From contig JANQRS010000005.1 of NCBI GenBank assembly GCA_028284445.1, forward strand, positions 30,705-94,704: a stretch of 64,000 nt of DNA, written 5' to 3'. Origin of the DNA: Calditrichia bacterium. GTDB lineage: Bacteria; Calditrichota; Calditrichia; RBG-13-44-9; J075. Positions 53,779-62,040 of this stretch are shown one piece after another. The notes beneath the pieces were generated by a model. It was not told where the DNA came from. It did not search any database and saw nothing but the letters and a program-made list of their open reading frames with translations. Both the position numbers and the translations under genes were made by a program. How positions within the stretch are numbered: the stretch's first letter is position 1; each line of letters opens with the position of its first letter.

Positions 53779-54837
53779 TCATAATATCAAGCAAATATCT
53801 CCATATTCATGCCATAAGAAGTCGCGATCCTTCGCGCCTTGATAGGCTTCCTTGATCAATCGCCAGGGGGCGAAGCTTTGCAATAGCTGCAAGTGACTGG
53901 TGCCGGCTTCATGCATGCCGGTCAGCAAGCCGCTGACGATTTTGCGCCGGTATGATGGGCTGAGCTTGAGTGTCGCGATGCCATCGCCAGCCTTCAATGT
54001 ACCGTCTTCGTTGATGGCACTTTCCAGAGCACGGGTGACGCTGGTACCGACGGCAATAATTCGTCGATGTTCTTTGATCGCCCATGTGACACGTTCGGCC
54101 GTTTTTGCCGGAATATCATAATACTCCGGCAGGGGCAACAGTACATCGAGCGATTTTTCACCACTGCTGGAAATGCCCGCGGCGTGGTAGAGATAAACAA
54201 CCTCCAAGCCCTGCTCCTGGAGAGTCTGCATCATATCCCAGGTGAGGGCAAATGAAGCGGAGGGCGGTTCCAGCGCCAGTGGCTTTCCGGCGAATATCGT
54301 TTGTCCGTCCCACAAGTCCAACTCTCTTTCGTGATAAGAATATTGGATCAACCGGCCGGCCAGGTAGAGCTTGTGAAGCAGGTCAGCTTCGTCAGCCAGG
54401 AATTCAATTTCGACGTAACGGCCATTTTCCTCTGACACCTCGATGATCCTGGCCTTCAAGCCATGACTAAAGAGCAAAAGATCATTAGTTCGAATTGATG
54501 GAATGGCAATGCGGTCCTCGGTGGGCTCCCGCCAGTCACCGGCACCAAAGAGAATGCCCTCCCAATTGGCGTAATCTTGATTTCCCGGGTTCAGTTGTCT
54601 CGCCAATCTTAATTCTACATCAATGTTGCTTCGTTGATGCCGGCCGGAGAAACTGGCCGGTAATGTTGATGCAGCATTGACAACCAATACATCACCGGGC
54701 CTGAATTGCCCGGTGATCGCTTCACGATTAAGATATTCGATGGCATCGCAGGTTTTGCATGGATTTGGATGAATCACAAGCAGTTTTGCACCGACGCGAT
54801 GCCGCTCGGATGTCGTTGCTATTTTAATGTTTTCCAT
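53779..54837 (-). CDS. Divergent QueA-like protein (S-adenosylmethionine:tRNA ribosyltransferase-isomerase family)
   Basis: 352 residues, the normal QueA length, but with key motifs altered. Usual PSAGLHF reads PPSASFALTWDMM; the HVGLGTF segment reads YLYHAAGISSSG; AVGTTSVRTLE reads AVGTSVTRALES; NFHLPKSTLLMLVSA reads GMHEAGTSHLQLLQS. The C-terminal EAY...DFLWHEYGDICLIL is retained. True QueA completes epoxyqueuosine in tRNA; this version may act on a different substrate. It overlaps the upstream SDR by 19 bp (translational coupling) and both face a SufR-like regulator, which is not the usual setting of queuosine genes. Confidence 0.8.
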   Translation of the reverse strand: MENIKIATTSERHRVGAKLLVIHPNPCKTCDAIEYLNREAITGQFRPGDVLVVNAASTLPASFSGRHQRSNIDVELRLARQLNPGNQDYANWEGILFGAGDWREPTEDRIAIPSIRTNDLLLFSHGLKARIIEVSEENGRYVEIEFLADEADLLHKLYLAGRLIQYSYHERELDLWDGQTIFAGKPLALEPPSASFALTWDMMQTLQEQGLEVVYLYHAAGISSSGEKSLDVLLPLPEYYDIPAKTAERVTWAIKEHRRIIAVGTSVTRALESAINEDGTLKAGDGIATLKLSPSYRRKIVSGLLTGMHEAGTSHLQLLQSFAPWRLIKEAYQGAKDRDFLWHEYGDICLIL

Positions 54838-55571
54838 AGTTCACCTTTTTGCTGCGTCATTCGCCATTCTTTACCAGCATAGCGAACGCCTGTGTGGAGG
54901 TCTTTGTCTTCAATAAATGTCAGTAATTGGTCTGCTACGTCTGCCGGGTCATTTAGGTCAGCGGGATCAGCATCGGGTATTGCTCTAAAATACATCGGCG
55001 TGTTCATGTCCCCGGGATCAATGGCCAGGAAGCGAATGCCGTGCTGCGATAACTCTTCATTCCAGATCCTGGAAATATGATCAAGAGCTGCTTTGGACGC
55101 GCTGTACCCGCCCCAGGTTGCGTAGGCGTTGATGGCGGCATCACTGGAAATGTTGATGACTATACCCTTTTTCTGTAAGATCATCCCGGGAAGAAATGCT
55201 TTGGTTAAGCGAAAGGGGCCCACCAGATTCGTTGCTAAAACCTGCTCAAAATCCTCACATTCAGTATCAACGAGCAATTTGAGTGGGGTTTCGCCGACGT
55301 ATCCAGCATTGTTGATGAGGACGTCAATACCGCCAAGTTTGGCGAGGGCCTCAGCGACGATGCGATGCACCTGACGTTTGGATGAAACGTCGCCTTGCAC
55401 AAAATGGATATTCGGTCCCTGAATTACCGGACGAGCAGCGCCTTTGTTGCGGGCAACAACAACGACTTTTGCTCCCGGTTCATTCAATGCGGTTGCCAGG
55501 GCTTTTCCCAAACCGGAAGTGCCACCGGTAATGACGATTCTTTTGTTTTTCCAGAATGATTTCGCTGTCAT
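54819..55571 (-). CDS. Short-chain dehydrogenase/reductase
   Basis: 250 residues. Classical SDR motifs: VITGGTSGLGKA (cofactor binding), INNAGYVG, ISSDAA, and the active-site YSASKAALD; the catalytic Ser, Tyr and Lys are all present. The N-terminus is normal and AAGGAG lies seven bases before the ATG. The NAD(P)(H)-dependent oxidoreductase substrate is unknown. It is expressed from a clear promoter (TTGACA, 17 bp, TAGACT) that overlaps the divergent promoter of the SufR-like regulator. It is co-transcribed with the QueA-like gene. Confidence 0.92.
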   Translation of the reverse strand: MTAKSFWKNKRIVITGGTSGLGKALATALNEPGAKVVVVARNKGAARPVIQGPNIHFVQGDVSSKRQVHRIVAEALAKLGGIDVLINNAGYVGETPLKLLVDTECEDFEQVLATNLVGPFRLTKAFLPGMILQKKGIVINISSDAAINAYATWGGYSASKAALDHISRIWNEELSQHGIRFLAIDPGDMNTPMYFRAIPDADPADLNDPADVADQLLTFIEDKDLHTGVRYAGKEWRMTQQKGELWKTLK

Positions 55572-55613
55572 GATTTTCTCCTTGTTGAACTTTGTAAATT
55601 TTTTTCTTTATAA

Positions 55614-55642
55614 AGTCTAATATCTGGAATTGACTTTGTCAA
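55614..55642 (-). promoter_or_regulatory. Promoter of the SDR / QueA-like operon
   Basis: On the minus strand TTGACA (55642-55637), a 17-bp spacer and TAGACT (55619-55614) form a sigma-70-type promoter. Its -35 box overlaps the -35 box of the opposite promoter within the palindrome TTGACTTTGTCAA (55630-55642). Confidence 0.65.
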
Positions 55643-55658
55643 GTTTTTTCTTTATAAT
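55630..55658 (+). promoter_or_regulatory. Strong promoter of the SufR-like regulator, with operator-like repeats
   Basis: TTGACT (55630-55635), exactly 17 bp, and TATAAT (55653-55658) form a near-perfect sigma-70-type promoter. A 14-bp direct repeat TTTTTTCTTTATAA occurs at 55600-55613 and 55644-55657, each copy overlapping the -10/start region of one of the two divergent promoters. CTTTATAAAG at 55606-55615 is a perfect palindrome. These are the best candidates for regulator binding sites. Confidence 0.8.
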
Positions 55659-55675
55659 GTTTGCGAGACAAGAAA

Positions 55676-55719
55676 AACCTACCCCTAAATCCCCTCCAGT
55701 GGGGGACTTAGGGTGGGTT
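55676..55719. repeat. C-rich palindromic intergenic repeat, copy 2 (imperfect)
   Basis: AACCTACCCCTAAATCCCC is mirrored imperfectly by GGGGGACTTAGGGTGGGTT. It lies in the 5' untranslated leader of the SufR-like gene, so it would form a hairpin in the mRNA. It is the most diverged of the four copies. Confidence 0.8.
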
Positions 55720-55747
55720 GAAAGGGGCTAAATAGCAAAGGGAAACC

Positions 55748-56404
55748 ATGACGACGAAAACCAATCGCAAGCAGAAGAACTATAAGACCCGCAAGGCCAT
55801 CCTCGATATCCTCAAACAAGAAGGACCGCAGGATTCTCAATCGCTTGCCAAAAGGCTTGAGGTAACCGCTATGGCAGTCCGGCAGCATCTGTATGCATTG
55901 CAGGAAGAGGGTATCCTTACCTTTAAGGAAGAAGCACGTCCAATGGGACGTCCGGCAAAATTGTGGGTATTGACGAGCGCGGCAAATAAATTCTTTCCGG
56001 ATGGCAATTCGGAATTGCTGGTTGATATGCTTGGGCAGATGAAAAAGGTCTACGGGGAAGAGGGGCTGGCAAAACTCATTGCTGCACGAAGTGAGGATCA
56101 GCTAAAGCAATACAAAGAAGCGCTTGCCGGTTCAGCAGATCTGGAAGAGCAGTTAAAGCGACTGGCTGACATTCGAACCAGTGAGGGATATATGGCGGAA
56201 GTAAAAAGGCAAGATGATGGCAGCTTCCTGCTATTGGAAAATCACTGCCCGATTTGCGACGCTGCGGCCACCTGCCAAAGTTTCTGTTCTGCTGAGTTAA
56301 TGCTGTTTCAACGGGCATTGGGAAAATCGGTGTCAGTGAAACGGCTGGAGCATATCCTTGCCGGCGCCCGTCGTTGTGCGTATGAGATTGTGCCGGTTGG
56401 GTAA
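55748..56404 (+). CDS. SufR-like HTH transcriptional regulator with C-terminal cysteine cluster
   Basis: 218 residues. N-terminal winged helix (KAILDILKQEGPQDSQSLAKRLEVTAMAVRQHLYALQEEGIL, then a GRPAKLWVLT wing). The C-terminal part has HCPICDAAATCQSFC and GARRCAYEI, with Cys167, 170, 176, 180 and 210. This matches the iron-sulfur-binding, redox- or iron-responsive DeoR/ArsR-like SufR family (LTSAANKFFPDGNSELL is also family-typical). It probably binds a Fe-S cluster and represses or activates the divergent SDR/QueA-like operon and itself. The promoter is strong and the leader contains a palindromic repeat. Confidence 0.87.
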   Translation: MTTKTNRKQKNYKTRKAILDILKQEGPQDSQSLAKRLEVTAMAVRQHLYALQEEGILTFKEEARPMGRPAKLWVLTSAANKFFPDGNSELLVDMLGQMKKVYGEEGLAKLIAARSEDQLKQYKEALAGSADLEEQLKRLADIRTSEGYMAEVKRQDDGSFLLLENHCPICDAAATCQSFCSAELMLFQRALGKSVSVKRLEHILAGARRCAYEIVPVG

Positions 56405-56416
56405 CTTCGTCTGTAC

Positions 56417-56462
56417 GACATCCCCCTTTATCCCCCTTCGAAGGGGGATAAAGGGGGATGTC
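56417..56462. repeat. C-rich palindromic intergenic repeat, copy 3 (perfect 46-bp inverted repeat)
   Basis: The 23-bp arm GACATCCCCCTTTATCC... is mirrored exactly by its reverse complement with no spacer; the centre is CCCCCTTCGAAGGGGG. It occupies almost the whole gap between the convergent SufR-like and agmatinase-like genes and could act as a bidirectional terminator as well as being a mobile or REP-like element. Confidence 0.95.
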
Positions 56463-56466
56463 TATC

Positions 56467-57270
56467 TCAATCAAGCATCTTCGCTATTACTTCCTTCAAG
56501 ATTTTCGCTGCAACCATGGCTGTTACCCCATTGATGTCTCGCCGTGGATTTAGTTCCACAATATCTGCGCCAACGAACGGCCCCGGCAGGTGCTGGATGA
56601 TATCCAGCAGCTCGCGCGTTGATAATCCGCCGGGTTCATGATGAGAGACGCCCGGAGCGAAAGCCGGATCGAGCACGTCCAGGTCTACCGACAGGTAAAT
56701 TGGATGCCTGATCCTCAGGCCGCGATAGGTTTGCCAGCTTTGCATATCGAAGACTTCCACGCCAAAACGCTCTATCTGTTCTTTCTGATGGGGATTCATG
56801 GTACGAATACCGATCTGAATCAGGCGTTTGGCCAATCCTTCTTCCATAATACGCGCGAAAGGACAAGCGTGTGAATAACGATTCCCTTCGAACTCATGAT
56901 AGATGTCAGAGTGAGCATCGAGATGAATGATGGTCAAGCCATGGTGGAATTTTGCAAAGGCTTTGATTAGCGGGTATGTAACCGAGTGATCGCCGCCGAG
57001 AGATACGATTCTGGATCCGCCTTCCAGCAAATCCGCAACCGATTGAGTGATCGACGTCAGCCACGGCCGGCTGTTTTGAAACTGAACATTGCCGCGGTTG
57101 CGCAGGCGAGGATGATCAGTCAGATCGATCAGGTTTTCAGTCATCATATTTGTTGAGGGCGAATGCAGTGCCTGACGGATCGCGTCAGGCGCCGCTGCAG
57201 CGCCGCGCAAGAAGGATGAGTTTGCATCGTATGGGATGCCGAGAATGCTGATTGGGGTATCCGTTGTCAT
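56467..57270 (-). CDS. Agmatinase-like ureohydrolase (arginase family)
   Basis: 267 residues, somewhat short for agmatinases (~300). The binuclear manganese ligands are visible: GGDHSVTYP, HLDAHSDIYH (Asp-x-His-x-Asp type) and SVDLDVLDPAFAPGVSHHEPGG. These are the ureohydrolase signatures; SRPxGGxS-type and PGGLSTRE segments also match agmatinase or formimidoylglutamase/guanidinobutyrase relatives. It hydrolyses an amidino compound to urea plus an amine, most likely agmatine to putrescine. It is a single-gene unit, convergent to the SufR-like gene. Confidence 0.85.
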   Translation of the reverse strand: MTTDTPISILGIPYDANSSFLRGAAAAPDAIRQALHSPSTNMMTENLIDLTDHPRLRNRGNVQFQNSRPWLTSITQSVADLLEGGSRIVSLGGDHSVTYPLIKAFAKFHHGLTIIHLDAHSDIYHEFEGNRYSHACPFARIMEEGLAKRLIQIGIRTMNPHQKEQIERFGVEVFDMQSWQTYRGLRIRHPIYLSVDLDVLDPAFAPGVSHHEPGGLSTRELLDIIQHLPGPFVGADIVELNPRRDINGVTAMVAAKILKEVIAKMLD

Positions 57271-57365
57271 ATCTAAATATGTTCAGCTAAATGTCAAAAC
57301 CCAACCGCGAATTTCCAAAAGCAGAAAATCCGTGTCGACCGCAGGGTAAGTAATCCCCCGGATCT

Positions 57366-59060
57366 CTATTCGCTATTGCCTGATCCCGAGGCTGTTTGCA
57401 GCTGTTCCCGAACCTGCCGCAGCATATTTGCTGAATTGACGCCCACGCCATTGGGGTCCATTGCCAGCGCCTTTTCGTAATAGGTGACGGCGGCTTTCAG
57501 ATCGCCGGTTTTCCACAATCCCTCCGCCAGGCTGTCAAAGGTATTTGCCGATTGCGGATAGAGTTCGGTATTTAAGCGGAACATTGATATCGCCTCTTTT
57601 GTGTGGTTGTTATTCATCAACTCATAGCCAAATCGGTTAAGATCATCCTCAACTCCAACATAGCGATAGCGCGTATCCGCCGCGTGTTTTCGTGCCGCGG
57701 TCATTGCTTCTTCTACTTTACCGTTCTGAACAAGATCGCGTAGCTGATCCAGCAGAGGAGCCTGGTGATCGTAATCGATGATCGCTTTCAGGACCGGATC
57801 GTGATTGTTTCTGTAGTCTGCAAAGCTCAGGTCTATTGCAATATCCGGGGCGGTCCAGGGACGAGTATCGCGCGGGTCCATATTTTGCCACCAGAGCCAG
57901 GAAATGAACATCGGCAGACCGCTATTGGGTAGCTGATAGCGCCGGGTATCACCCCAAAAATTGACATTCTCTGCGGTGGGTTCACCAACAAAAATTGTTT
58001 CGGTATACTTTTCAATTTCGTTGACCATATTTTGCGCCGCCGAGAAGGTTCGGCGTCCAATAATGGTAAACAAACGGCCGGGCTGATTGATTTTCTCGCT
58101 GCGAATAAGTCCGGTAATCACCGGCTTGTTGAGATAATTATTTCCGCCACCATTCAAGCGGACATCCAGCACCACTTTCTCGACTGGATTTTCGTCTATG
58201 AAGGTCTCCACTTTTTGAAAGAAGGCTGCAATGCTTTCGCCGTCTTCATTGCGTACGGAGCTGTGGCGGACATAAAGCAGTTTGTGCTTGGGCAGATATT
58301 CGTAGCCATAATTGGGGTCCAGATTTTTCAGATAGAGGGGGAGAGGATTGGCGGCATCATGATTCACTTCAATCCAGCCGCTGCCCTTGCTGGCAAAACC
58401 GCGATGTCCGGGCACAAATCCGGCGGGTTCCGGCTGTAATTCTATTGTCCGCACCTTGCCGTCCTTTTCATAGGTTAGCTGGACCGGCCCGAGTTTCTCG
58501 ATCACTTTCTGGGCGTGCAAGATTTCCGGGCAGGTTAGGTAAGATGGCACGGCAGAAAGAAAGAATTGCTCATTCTCCCAGGGAATCACCGGCCGGACTG
58601 CCTCCATTGCCGCTTCAATTGGCGTATCACCGATCTTCAGTATTTTGCCACCAATCGCGTCCCGATATTTTTCCTTGCCGGAACGGATATAGATGCCGTC
58701 GCTGAATACATAAGGCCGGATCGCATAGCGTTGAAAACCAAGGGTCGCATTCGGGCGTCCACGCCAGGGGTGAATTGGCATCTGCGTATGACCCACCTTG
58801 AAGCCGGCGATCAATTTCGCCAGTCCAACGATGACTTCGTGGCGTTCGAGATTTGGGATGGCATCGTGAAGCGCCTGGACCTCATTCTCCCAGGTTTGTC
58901 TATCTGTGGTTCTGAAGAAGTGGCTGTTTTCATCGACAATGGTCCGTTTCAAAAAAGCCAGATCTTCATGCCATTCTGAAGCACTTTGCGCGTTCAGTGA
59001 ATCGCCGTTGATAAACAGACAAAGAAGGAGCGCTGATACAAGTAGATGGATGGTTTTCAT
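57366..59060 (-). CDS. Exported S41-like peptidase with C-terminal TPR
   Basis: 564 residues from ATG 59060, preceded by AGAGG; the longer frame (59189) extends over a palindromic repeat and is rejected. Signal peptide LLVSALLLCLFINGDSLNAQ. Residues ~30-430 have S41/C-terminal processing peptidase features (VVLDVRLNGGGNNYLNKPVITGLI, GRRTFSAAQNMVNEIEKYT, VGEPTAENVNFWGDTRRYQLPNSGLP); the serine in RTFSAAQN is the probable nucleophile. The C-terminal ~120 residues are TPR-like (EAMTAARKHAADTRY; KEAISMFRLNTELYPQSANTFDSLAEGLWKTGDLKAAVTYYEKALAMDP). It is likely periplasmic. Confidence 0.85.
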   Translation of the reverse strand: MKTIHLLVSALLLCLFINGDSLNAQSASEWHEDLAFLKRTIVDENSHFFRTTDRQTWENEVQALHDAIPNLERHEVIVGLAKLIAGFKVGHTQMPIHPWRGRPNATLGFQRYAIRPYVFSDGIYIRSGKEKYRDAIGGKILKIGDTPIEAAMEAVRPVIPWENEQFFLSAVPSYLTCPEILHAQKVIEKLGPVQLTYEKDGKVRTIELQPEPAGFVPGHRGFASKGSGWIEVNHDAANPLPLYLKNLDPNYGYEYLPKHKLLYVRHSSVRNEDGESIAAFFQKVETFIDENPVEKVVLDVRLNGGGNNYLNKPVITGLIRSEKINQPGRLFTIIGRRTFSAAQNMVNEIEKYTETIFVGEPTAENVNFWGDTRRYQLPNSGLPMFISWLWWQNMDPRDTRPWTAPDIAIDLSFADYRNNHDPVLKAIIDYDHQAPLLDQLRDLVQNGKVEEAMTAARKHAADTRYRYVGVEDDLNRFGYELMNNNHTKEAISMFRLNTELYPQSANTFDSLAEGLWKTGDLKAAVTYYEKALAMDPNGVGVNSANMLRQVREQLQTASGSGNSE

Positions 59061-59143
59061 AGGGCCTCTCCCGGATAGCGTTAGCGGATGAGGATATTTA
59101 CGGGAGATTCCAGTGGAATGTTGCCGTGAGTTAAGTGGTTCGC

Positions 59144-59187
59144 GCATCCCCTGAATCCCCTTCGAAGGGGGACGCAGGGAGATATGC
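59144..59187. repeat. C-rich palindromic intergenic repeat, copy 4
   Basis: GCATCCCCTGAATCCCC is mirrored by GGGGGACGCAGGGAGATATGC with three small mismatches; the CCCCTTCGAAGGGG core is identical to copy 1. It lies between the S41-like gene and the end of the PhyH gene. Confidence 0.9.
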
Positions 59188-59198
59188 AAGCAATAAAA

Positions 59199-60014
59199 TT
59201 ACGAAGTATAAATCACCGGATTGAGATGCGTGTTCACAACTTCCCCTACTTCGGCGCCGGGGCACCAGGTGTCCCAGTCAGACTGTTGGCTGTCGTTGCT
59301 CGGCGCCTTCAGGCGCATCTCTTCATCCATGTAGATGATGGTCATAACGCGTCGCGCATCGCTACTTGTATTGGCACCGGCATGATGAAACGTCCAGCCG
59401 TAGTGAAAGCTGACTTCTCCGAGATCAAAAGGCTCTTCAAAATGCTCGAAATTGGCCTCGCTGAGCGCTTTTTGCAAAGCTGCTTCGCTTTCGTCGCTGA
59501 TGCCCATATCCCGTCCAAAGGTAAAGTTCTGGCTTTTGGCAGAAAATGCCAGCGGGCCCATTTCCAGTGGCGTGGCCTGCAGTGGAATCCATACGGTGCA
59601 GGTGTTTGGGCTCTCCAGCGGCCAATAGAATTGATCGGCATGCCAGGGCGTTACACCGCCGCTCGGTTCTTTATAGAGCGCCTGGTCGTGATAGAGGCGT
59701 ACCCCTTTGGTGCCCAGTAGCTCAGCAGCAATTCGCGCCAGCCGTTTGCTGAAAACAAACTCTTTGACGATTTCATCCTGCCGCCAGAGGTTCATGATTT
59801 GCAGAAAGGCTTTCTCGTAGGTGCTTCGTTCTTCCATCGGTAAATGCATGGTGTTTAGCTCAACGACTTTTTCCGAGATGACCTTGCCGTAATGCTCCAG
59901 CAATTCCGGCGAGAGCACCTTCTTCAATTTGATGAAGCCATACTCGCGAAAAAAGTTGATTTGATCTTGCGACAATGAATATTCCAAATGCAGTTCATCG
60001 AGCAGTGTTTTCAT
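59199..60014 (-). CDS. Phytanoyl-CoA dioxygenase (PhyH) family protein
   Basis: 271 residues. The Fe(II) ligands are in WHADQF (His125, Asp127) and HHAGANTS (probably His211); the 2-oxoglutarate-binding Arg221 follows in ARRVM. The family hydroxylates lipids or small molecules with 2-oxoglutarate and O2. It is the last gene of the ADH-esterase-PhyH operon, overlapping the esterase stop by ATGA. GGAGA precedes the ATG by six bases. The substrate is unknown. Confidence 0.93.
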   Translation of the reverse strand: MKTLLDELHLEYSLSQDQINFFREYGFIKLKKVLSPELLEHYGKVISEKVVELNTMHLPMEERSTYEKAFLQIMNLWRQDEIVKEFVFSKRLARIAAELLGTKGVRLYHDQALYKEPSGGVTPWHADQFYWPLESPNTCTVWIPLQATPLEMGPLAFSAKSQNFTFGRDMGISDESEAALQKALSEANFEHFEEPFDLGEVSFHYGWTFHHAGANTSSDARRVMTIIYMDEEMRLKAPSNDSQQSDWDTWCPGAEVGEVVNTHLNPVIYTS

Positions 60015-60817
60015 GATGTGTCTCCTCTGGCAATTTGATCAAAAAAACGCAGTGATTTTTCTATGTGTTTGCTCCAATAATCCCAATTGTGATCACCGGG
60101 GAATTCTTCATAGCTATGTTTGATTTGATTATCAAGAAGGGCGCGATGCAGCGCTCTGTTTGCTTCAAGTAAAAAATCATCCGTGCCGCAATCAAAGCGA
60201 ATCGGCGGTAAGTGATCTTTGTTGCGCAGCATGAAGCCGAAAACTGACTGCTCCTCTTCCGCGACCGGGGGCAGGGGAGTACCGCTTTCCATCAACGGTA
60301 GCAACTGCTGGTAATGGGTGACGGAGGAATGTCCTGCGCATCCCCGGAAGCGCTGCGGATACTTGGCCGCCAGACGAAGCGCGCCGTAGCCGCCCATCGA
60401 TAAACCGGCGATGAACAGCGGCGAAACATCGGTGGCAGGATCAATTATGTTCGTAATGGCGTCGATGACGTCATGGATGATCCAGTGCTCAAATTGCTTG
60501 CCGCTGTGCTCAATGTATCCGCTGCCGTCCGCCCAGAGGCCGTCCGACGGCATGGCCAAAATCATCGGCTCAATGTCGCCCGATTGAATCAAGCGAAGCG
60601 TTGTTTTGTGGACCCCGCCGTTGTAAACCCATGCCCAGTGACTGGCATAGACACCGTGCAGCAGCACAACGATGGGGAGATCTTTTGGCGCATTTGGTGG
60701 GACAAAGACTGTGATATCCGCACGCTGATGAAGCGACGGGCTTTTGATGTTGATATGGCGAATATTGTCTGCTTCAAACTGCGGGTTCGAGATCTCCGTT
60801 GTGAAAAATTTTGTCAT
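60011..60817 (-). CDS. Esterase, alpha/beta-hydrolase fold (esterase D type)
   Basis: 268 residues. VVLLHGVYASHWAWVYNGGVHKT (oxyanion region), GLSMGGYGALRLAAKYP (nucleophile serine), then FDCGTDDFLLEANRALH (Asp) and FPGDHNWDYWSKHI (His) give the catalytic triad of the esterase D / S-formylglutathione hydrolase / ferulate-esterase-like group. It is soluble. It overlaps both neighbours by ATGA, so all three genes are translationally coupled. A role in ester hydrolysis between an alcohol oxidation and a hydroxylation is inferred from the operon. Confidence 0.9.
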   Translation of the reverse strand: MTKFFTTEISNPQFEADNIRHINIKSPSLHQRADITVFVPPNAPKDLPIVVLLHGVYASHWAWVYNGGVHKTTLRLIQSGDIEPMILAMPSDGLWADGSGYIEHSGKQFEHWIIHDVIDAITNIIDPATDVSPLFIAGLSMGGYGALRLAAKYPQRFRGCAGHSSVTHYQQLLPLMESGTPLPPVAEEEQSVFGFMLRNKDHLPPIRFDCGTDDFLLEANRALHRALLDNQIKHSYEEFPGDHNWDYWSKHIEKSLRFFDQIARGDTS

Positions 60818-61938
60818 AAGGAAGCATCCATTATCAACACCCCTTTGGCATTGCGGCCATGATGCATGTCATCGAAGGCCTGCTGCAGATCGTTTAAGGA
60901 ATAGGTGGCAGTGACCAATTCATCCAGCAGCAGCTGGCCGGAGGCATAGAGCTGCATCAATATCGGCAGGTCAATTTGCGGACGGCATTTCCCGTAGAGC
61001 GGATTGATGTAGGTTTTGTCCCATTCGAAGAGCTGCATGTCCACCGAAATGACTTGCTCAACGCCACTTACCTGAACGGCTGTCCCGCCATTGCGAACCA
61101 TTGCCAGGGGCGCAGCACCGAGCTCCGGAATGGCGGTGCACTCGAAGGCGTAATCTGCCCCGCGATTGTCTGTCCTTGTCTTAACGGCTTCGGCCGCTTT
61201 TAATAGATTTGCGTCATCAGCTGAAGCAAGAACGGTGTCCGTTGCGCCAAATTGCCGGGCCAGATCCAGCTTACTCTGCATGATATCAATGGCAATGATT
61301 TTACCGGCGCCGGCAATGCGTGCGCCCTGGATAACATTCAGTCCGACGCCACCGGCGCCCAGCACTGCTACAGATGATCCTGGCTGAACACGTGCTGCAT
61401 TGACGACTGAGCCGTAACCGGTCATCACCCCACAGCCAATAATGCAGGCACTGCTGAAGGGAATATCTACCGGGATCTTCACCACGGCATTTTTGTGGAC
61501 CAGGGCATGCGTAGCCATGGTGCCGAGTCGAAAAGAGCGTTCAATTGAATGTCCTGCGCAACGGGTGCCGGCAAGATGAGCGTGCCCGGGAATCTCCGGC
61601 GCTTCCACTCCCGGATAATTGGCTTCGCAAATGGATTGCTCTCCGTTGGTGCACTGGAAACAGCGTCCACAGGGGATTGCCCAGTTGAGCAGCACCCGAT
61701 CCCCAGGGCTAAGGCCATCAACCTTGTCGCCAATAGCAATGATGATGCCTGCGCCTTCATGGCCCATGACCAATGGCTTGCCCCAGCTCATCGAATCAAA
61801 GTCGGTATGGCAAACGCCGGAGGCTTTTATCTCGACCAGAACTTCATCAACCTTTGGCTGGGCAATAGATATTGTTTGAATGCTGAATTGCCCGTTTCCA
61901 TCGGCAATGGCAGCTTTTGCGGAAATATGTGATGTCAT
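60814..61938 (-). CDS. Zinc-dependent alcohol dehydrogenase (MDR family)
   Basis: 374 residues from ATG 61938; the frame can extend to 62061 but that would overlap the AraC start and encode an atypical Cys-rich leader. Catalytic zinc ligands: Cys in ASGVCHTDFD, His in MGHEGAG and Cys in IIGCGVMTGYG. Structural zinc: CGRCFQCTNGEQSIC. The NAD motif is LGAGGVGLN. This is the class III / formaldehyde- or aryl-alcohol-dehydrogenase-like group. It is the first gene of the ADH-esterase-PhyH operon, divergent from AraC. Confidence 0.93.
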   Translation of the reverse strand: MTSHISAKAAIADGNGQFSIQTISIAQPKVDEVLVEIKASGVCHTDFDSMSWGKPLVMGHEGAGIIIAIGDKVDGLSPGDRVLLNWAIPCGRCFQCTNGEQSICEANYPGVEAPEIPGHAHLAGTRCAGHSIERSFRLGTMATHALVHKNAVVKIPVDIPFSSACIIGCGVMTGYGSVVNAARVQPGSSVAVLGAGGVGLNVIQGARIAGAGKIIAIDIMQSKLDLARQFGATDTVLASADDANLLKAAEAVKTRTDNRGADYAFECTAIPELGAAPLAMVRNGGTAVQVSGVEQVISVDMQLFEWDKTYINPLYGKCRPQIDLPILMQLYASGQLLLDELVTATYSLNDLQQAFDDMHHGRNAKGVLIMDASL

Positions 61939-61981
61939 ACTTAACAATAGTCGATCGATCGATTTTCCGCCATAGTCAAAT

Positions 61982-62025
61982 TTGCAGGCAGTAATACAAT
62001 TTTTGCAGTCATTGCAAGGATTGCA
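61982..62025. promoter_or_regulatory. Four TTGCA direct repeats in the AraC/ADH intergenic region
   Basis: TTGCA occurs at 61982, 62003, 62012 and 62021, with spacings of 21, 9 and 9 bp (21 bp is two helical turns). They lie between the divergent ADH and AraC genes, where the AraC-type regulator would be expected to bind. The -35/-10 boxes were not resolved. Confidence 0.5.
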
Positions 62026-62040
62026 TATATTGATCTGAAG

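Noticed and set aside
59061..59189. Longer start for the S41-like gene
   Set aside because: The extra 43 residues cover a palindromic intergenic repeat and precede a normal signal peptide with its own ribosome-binding site at 59060.
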